Below are positions 63,983-64,000 of a DNA stretch of 64,000 nt, piece after piece. The notes below the pieces were generated by a model, which did not search any database, had not been told where the DNA came from, and saw only the letters and a list, made by a program, of their open reading frames with translations. The translations under genes and the position numbers were made by a program. The stretch is from Hydrogenobaculum sp. 3684. GTDB lineage: Bacteria > Aquificota > Aquificia > Aquificales > Aquificaceae. Within the stretch, counting starts at the first letter, position 1. Each line of letters begins with the position of its first letter. Location: assembly GCF_000213785.1 (NCBI RefSeq), contig NC_015557.1, forward strand, positions 906,664 through 970,663. The letters run 5' to 3'.

Positions 63983-64000
63983 ATGACAAAAACAGAATTA
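63983..64000 (+). CDS. Probable HU-type DNA-binding protein, truncated by window edge
   Basis: Only the first six codons (MTKTEL) are visible. They match the usual start of HU proteins, and the strong promoter and ribosome-binding site fit an abundant protein. The identification is a guess from six residues. Confidence 0.4.

Overview
The window is a dense, low-GC bacterial chromosome segment (genes mostly a few bases apart or overlapping by 4 bp). It fits the Aquificales (Aquificaceae), most likely a Hydrogenobaculum-like thermophilic chemolithoautotroph. The reasons are an RNA-free RNase P of the HARP family at 9726-10286, a SecA with a large insertion in its first nucleotide-binding domain and no C-terminal zinc motif, ATP synthase genes split into separate clusters, two possible sulfite/anion exporters, a monoheme cytochrome c and cytochrome c maturation. 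The genus is inferred from memory of these families; no search was run.

Layout. 1-4.0 kb (+): the end of sigma-28 (fliA), an MFS exporter, a small unknown, and GspN-like and GspK-like type II secretion pieces in one overlapping operon. 4.0-9.3 kb (+): CoA-binding protein, secA, a phosphohexomutase and a NYN-domain protein. 9.3-18.8 kb (+): Ser/Asn-rich lipoprotein, HARP, a PA2779-like membrane protein paired with a C39-like peptidase that appears to start at ATA, lysS, bioB-tadA, yjbQ-rseP, argF and an MsbA-like ABC exporter. 18.8-21.1 kb (-): DUF4416, argC, rpsI, rplM. 21.2-24.97 kb is an accessory island: two CRISPR arrays with the same 29-bp repeat (18 and 7 copies) around an Rpn-type nuclease gene, each followed by a copy of a 318-326 bp structured block. 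The first array has a consensus promoter on the minus strand; the second has lost it. No cas genes are present.

25-31 kb (-): alr, a small exported Cys protein, lpxI, an orphan sensor kinase and infB. 31-39 kb: tRNA-Ala, atpF'-atpF-atpH-atpA, smpB-rnr (+), tRNA-Met, cytochrome c, atpD and tRNA-Thr. 39-49 kb: flgO, purK, lpxA, a zinc-ribbon protein, accA, topB, a tandem receiver-like protein, a two-TM protein and pmbA. 49-64 kb: small envelope proteins, a lytic transglycosylase, a TPR protein, UspA, an IMPase, an aldolase, ubiA, aroK, TauE/SafE, a SPOR protein, pheS, rplT, rnhB, rplS, a TDT transporter, ispH, ccsA, nadC and the start of a probable HU gene.

Beyond single genes: (1) eleven start codons have a TATAAT- or TAAAAT-type -10 box exactly 6 nt upstream and no Shine-Dalgarno, which points to widespread leaderless transcription; (2) the 106-bp atpH-atpA spacer can form an H-type pseudoknot; (3) the CRISPR island carries duplicated flanks, inverted repeats and an 18-bp tandem repeat that recurs at 49.2 kb.
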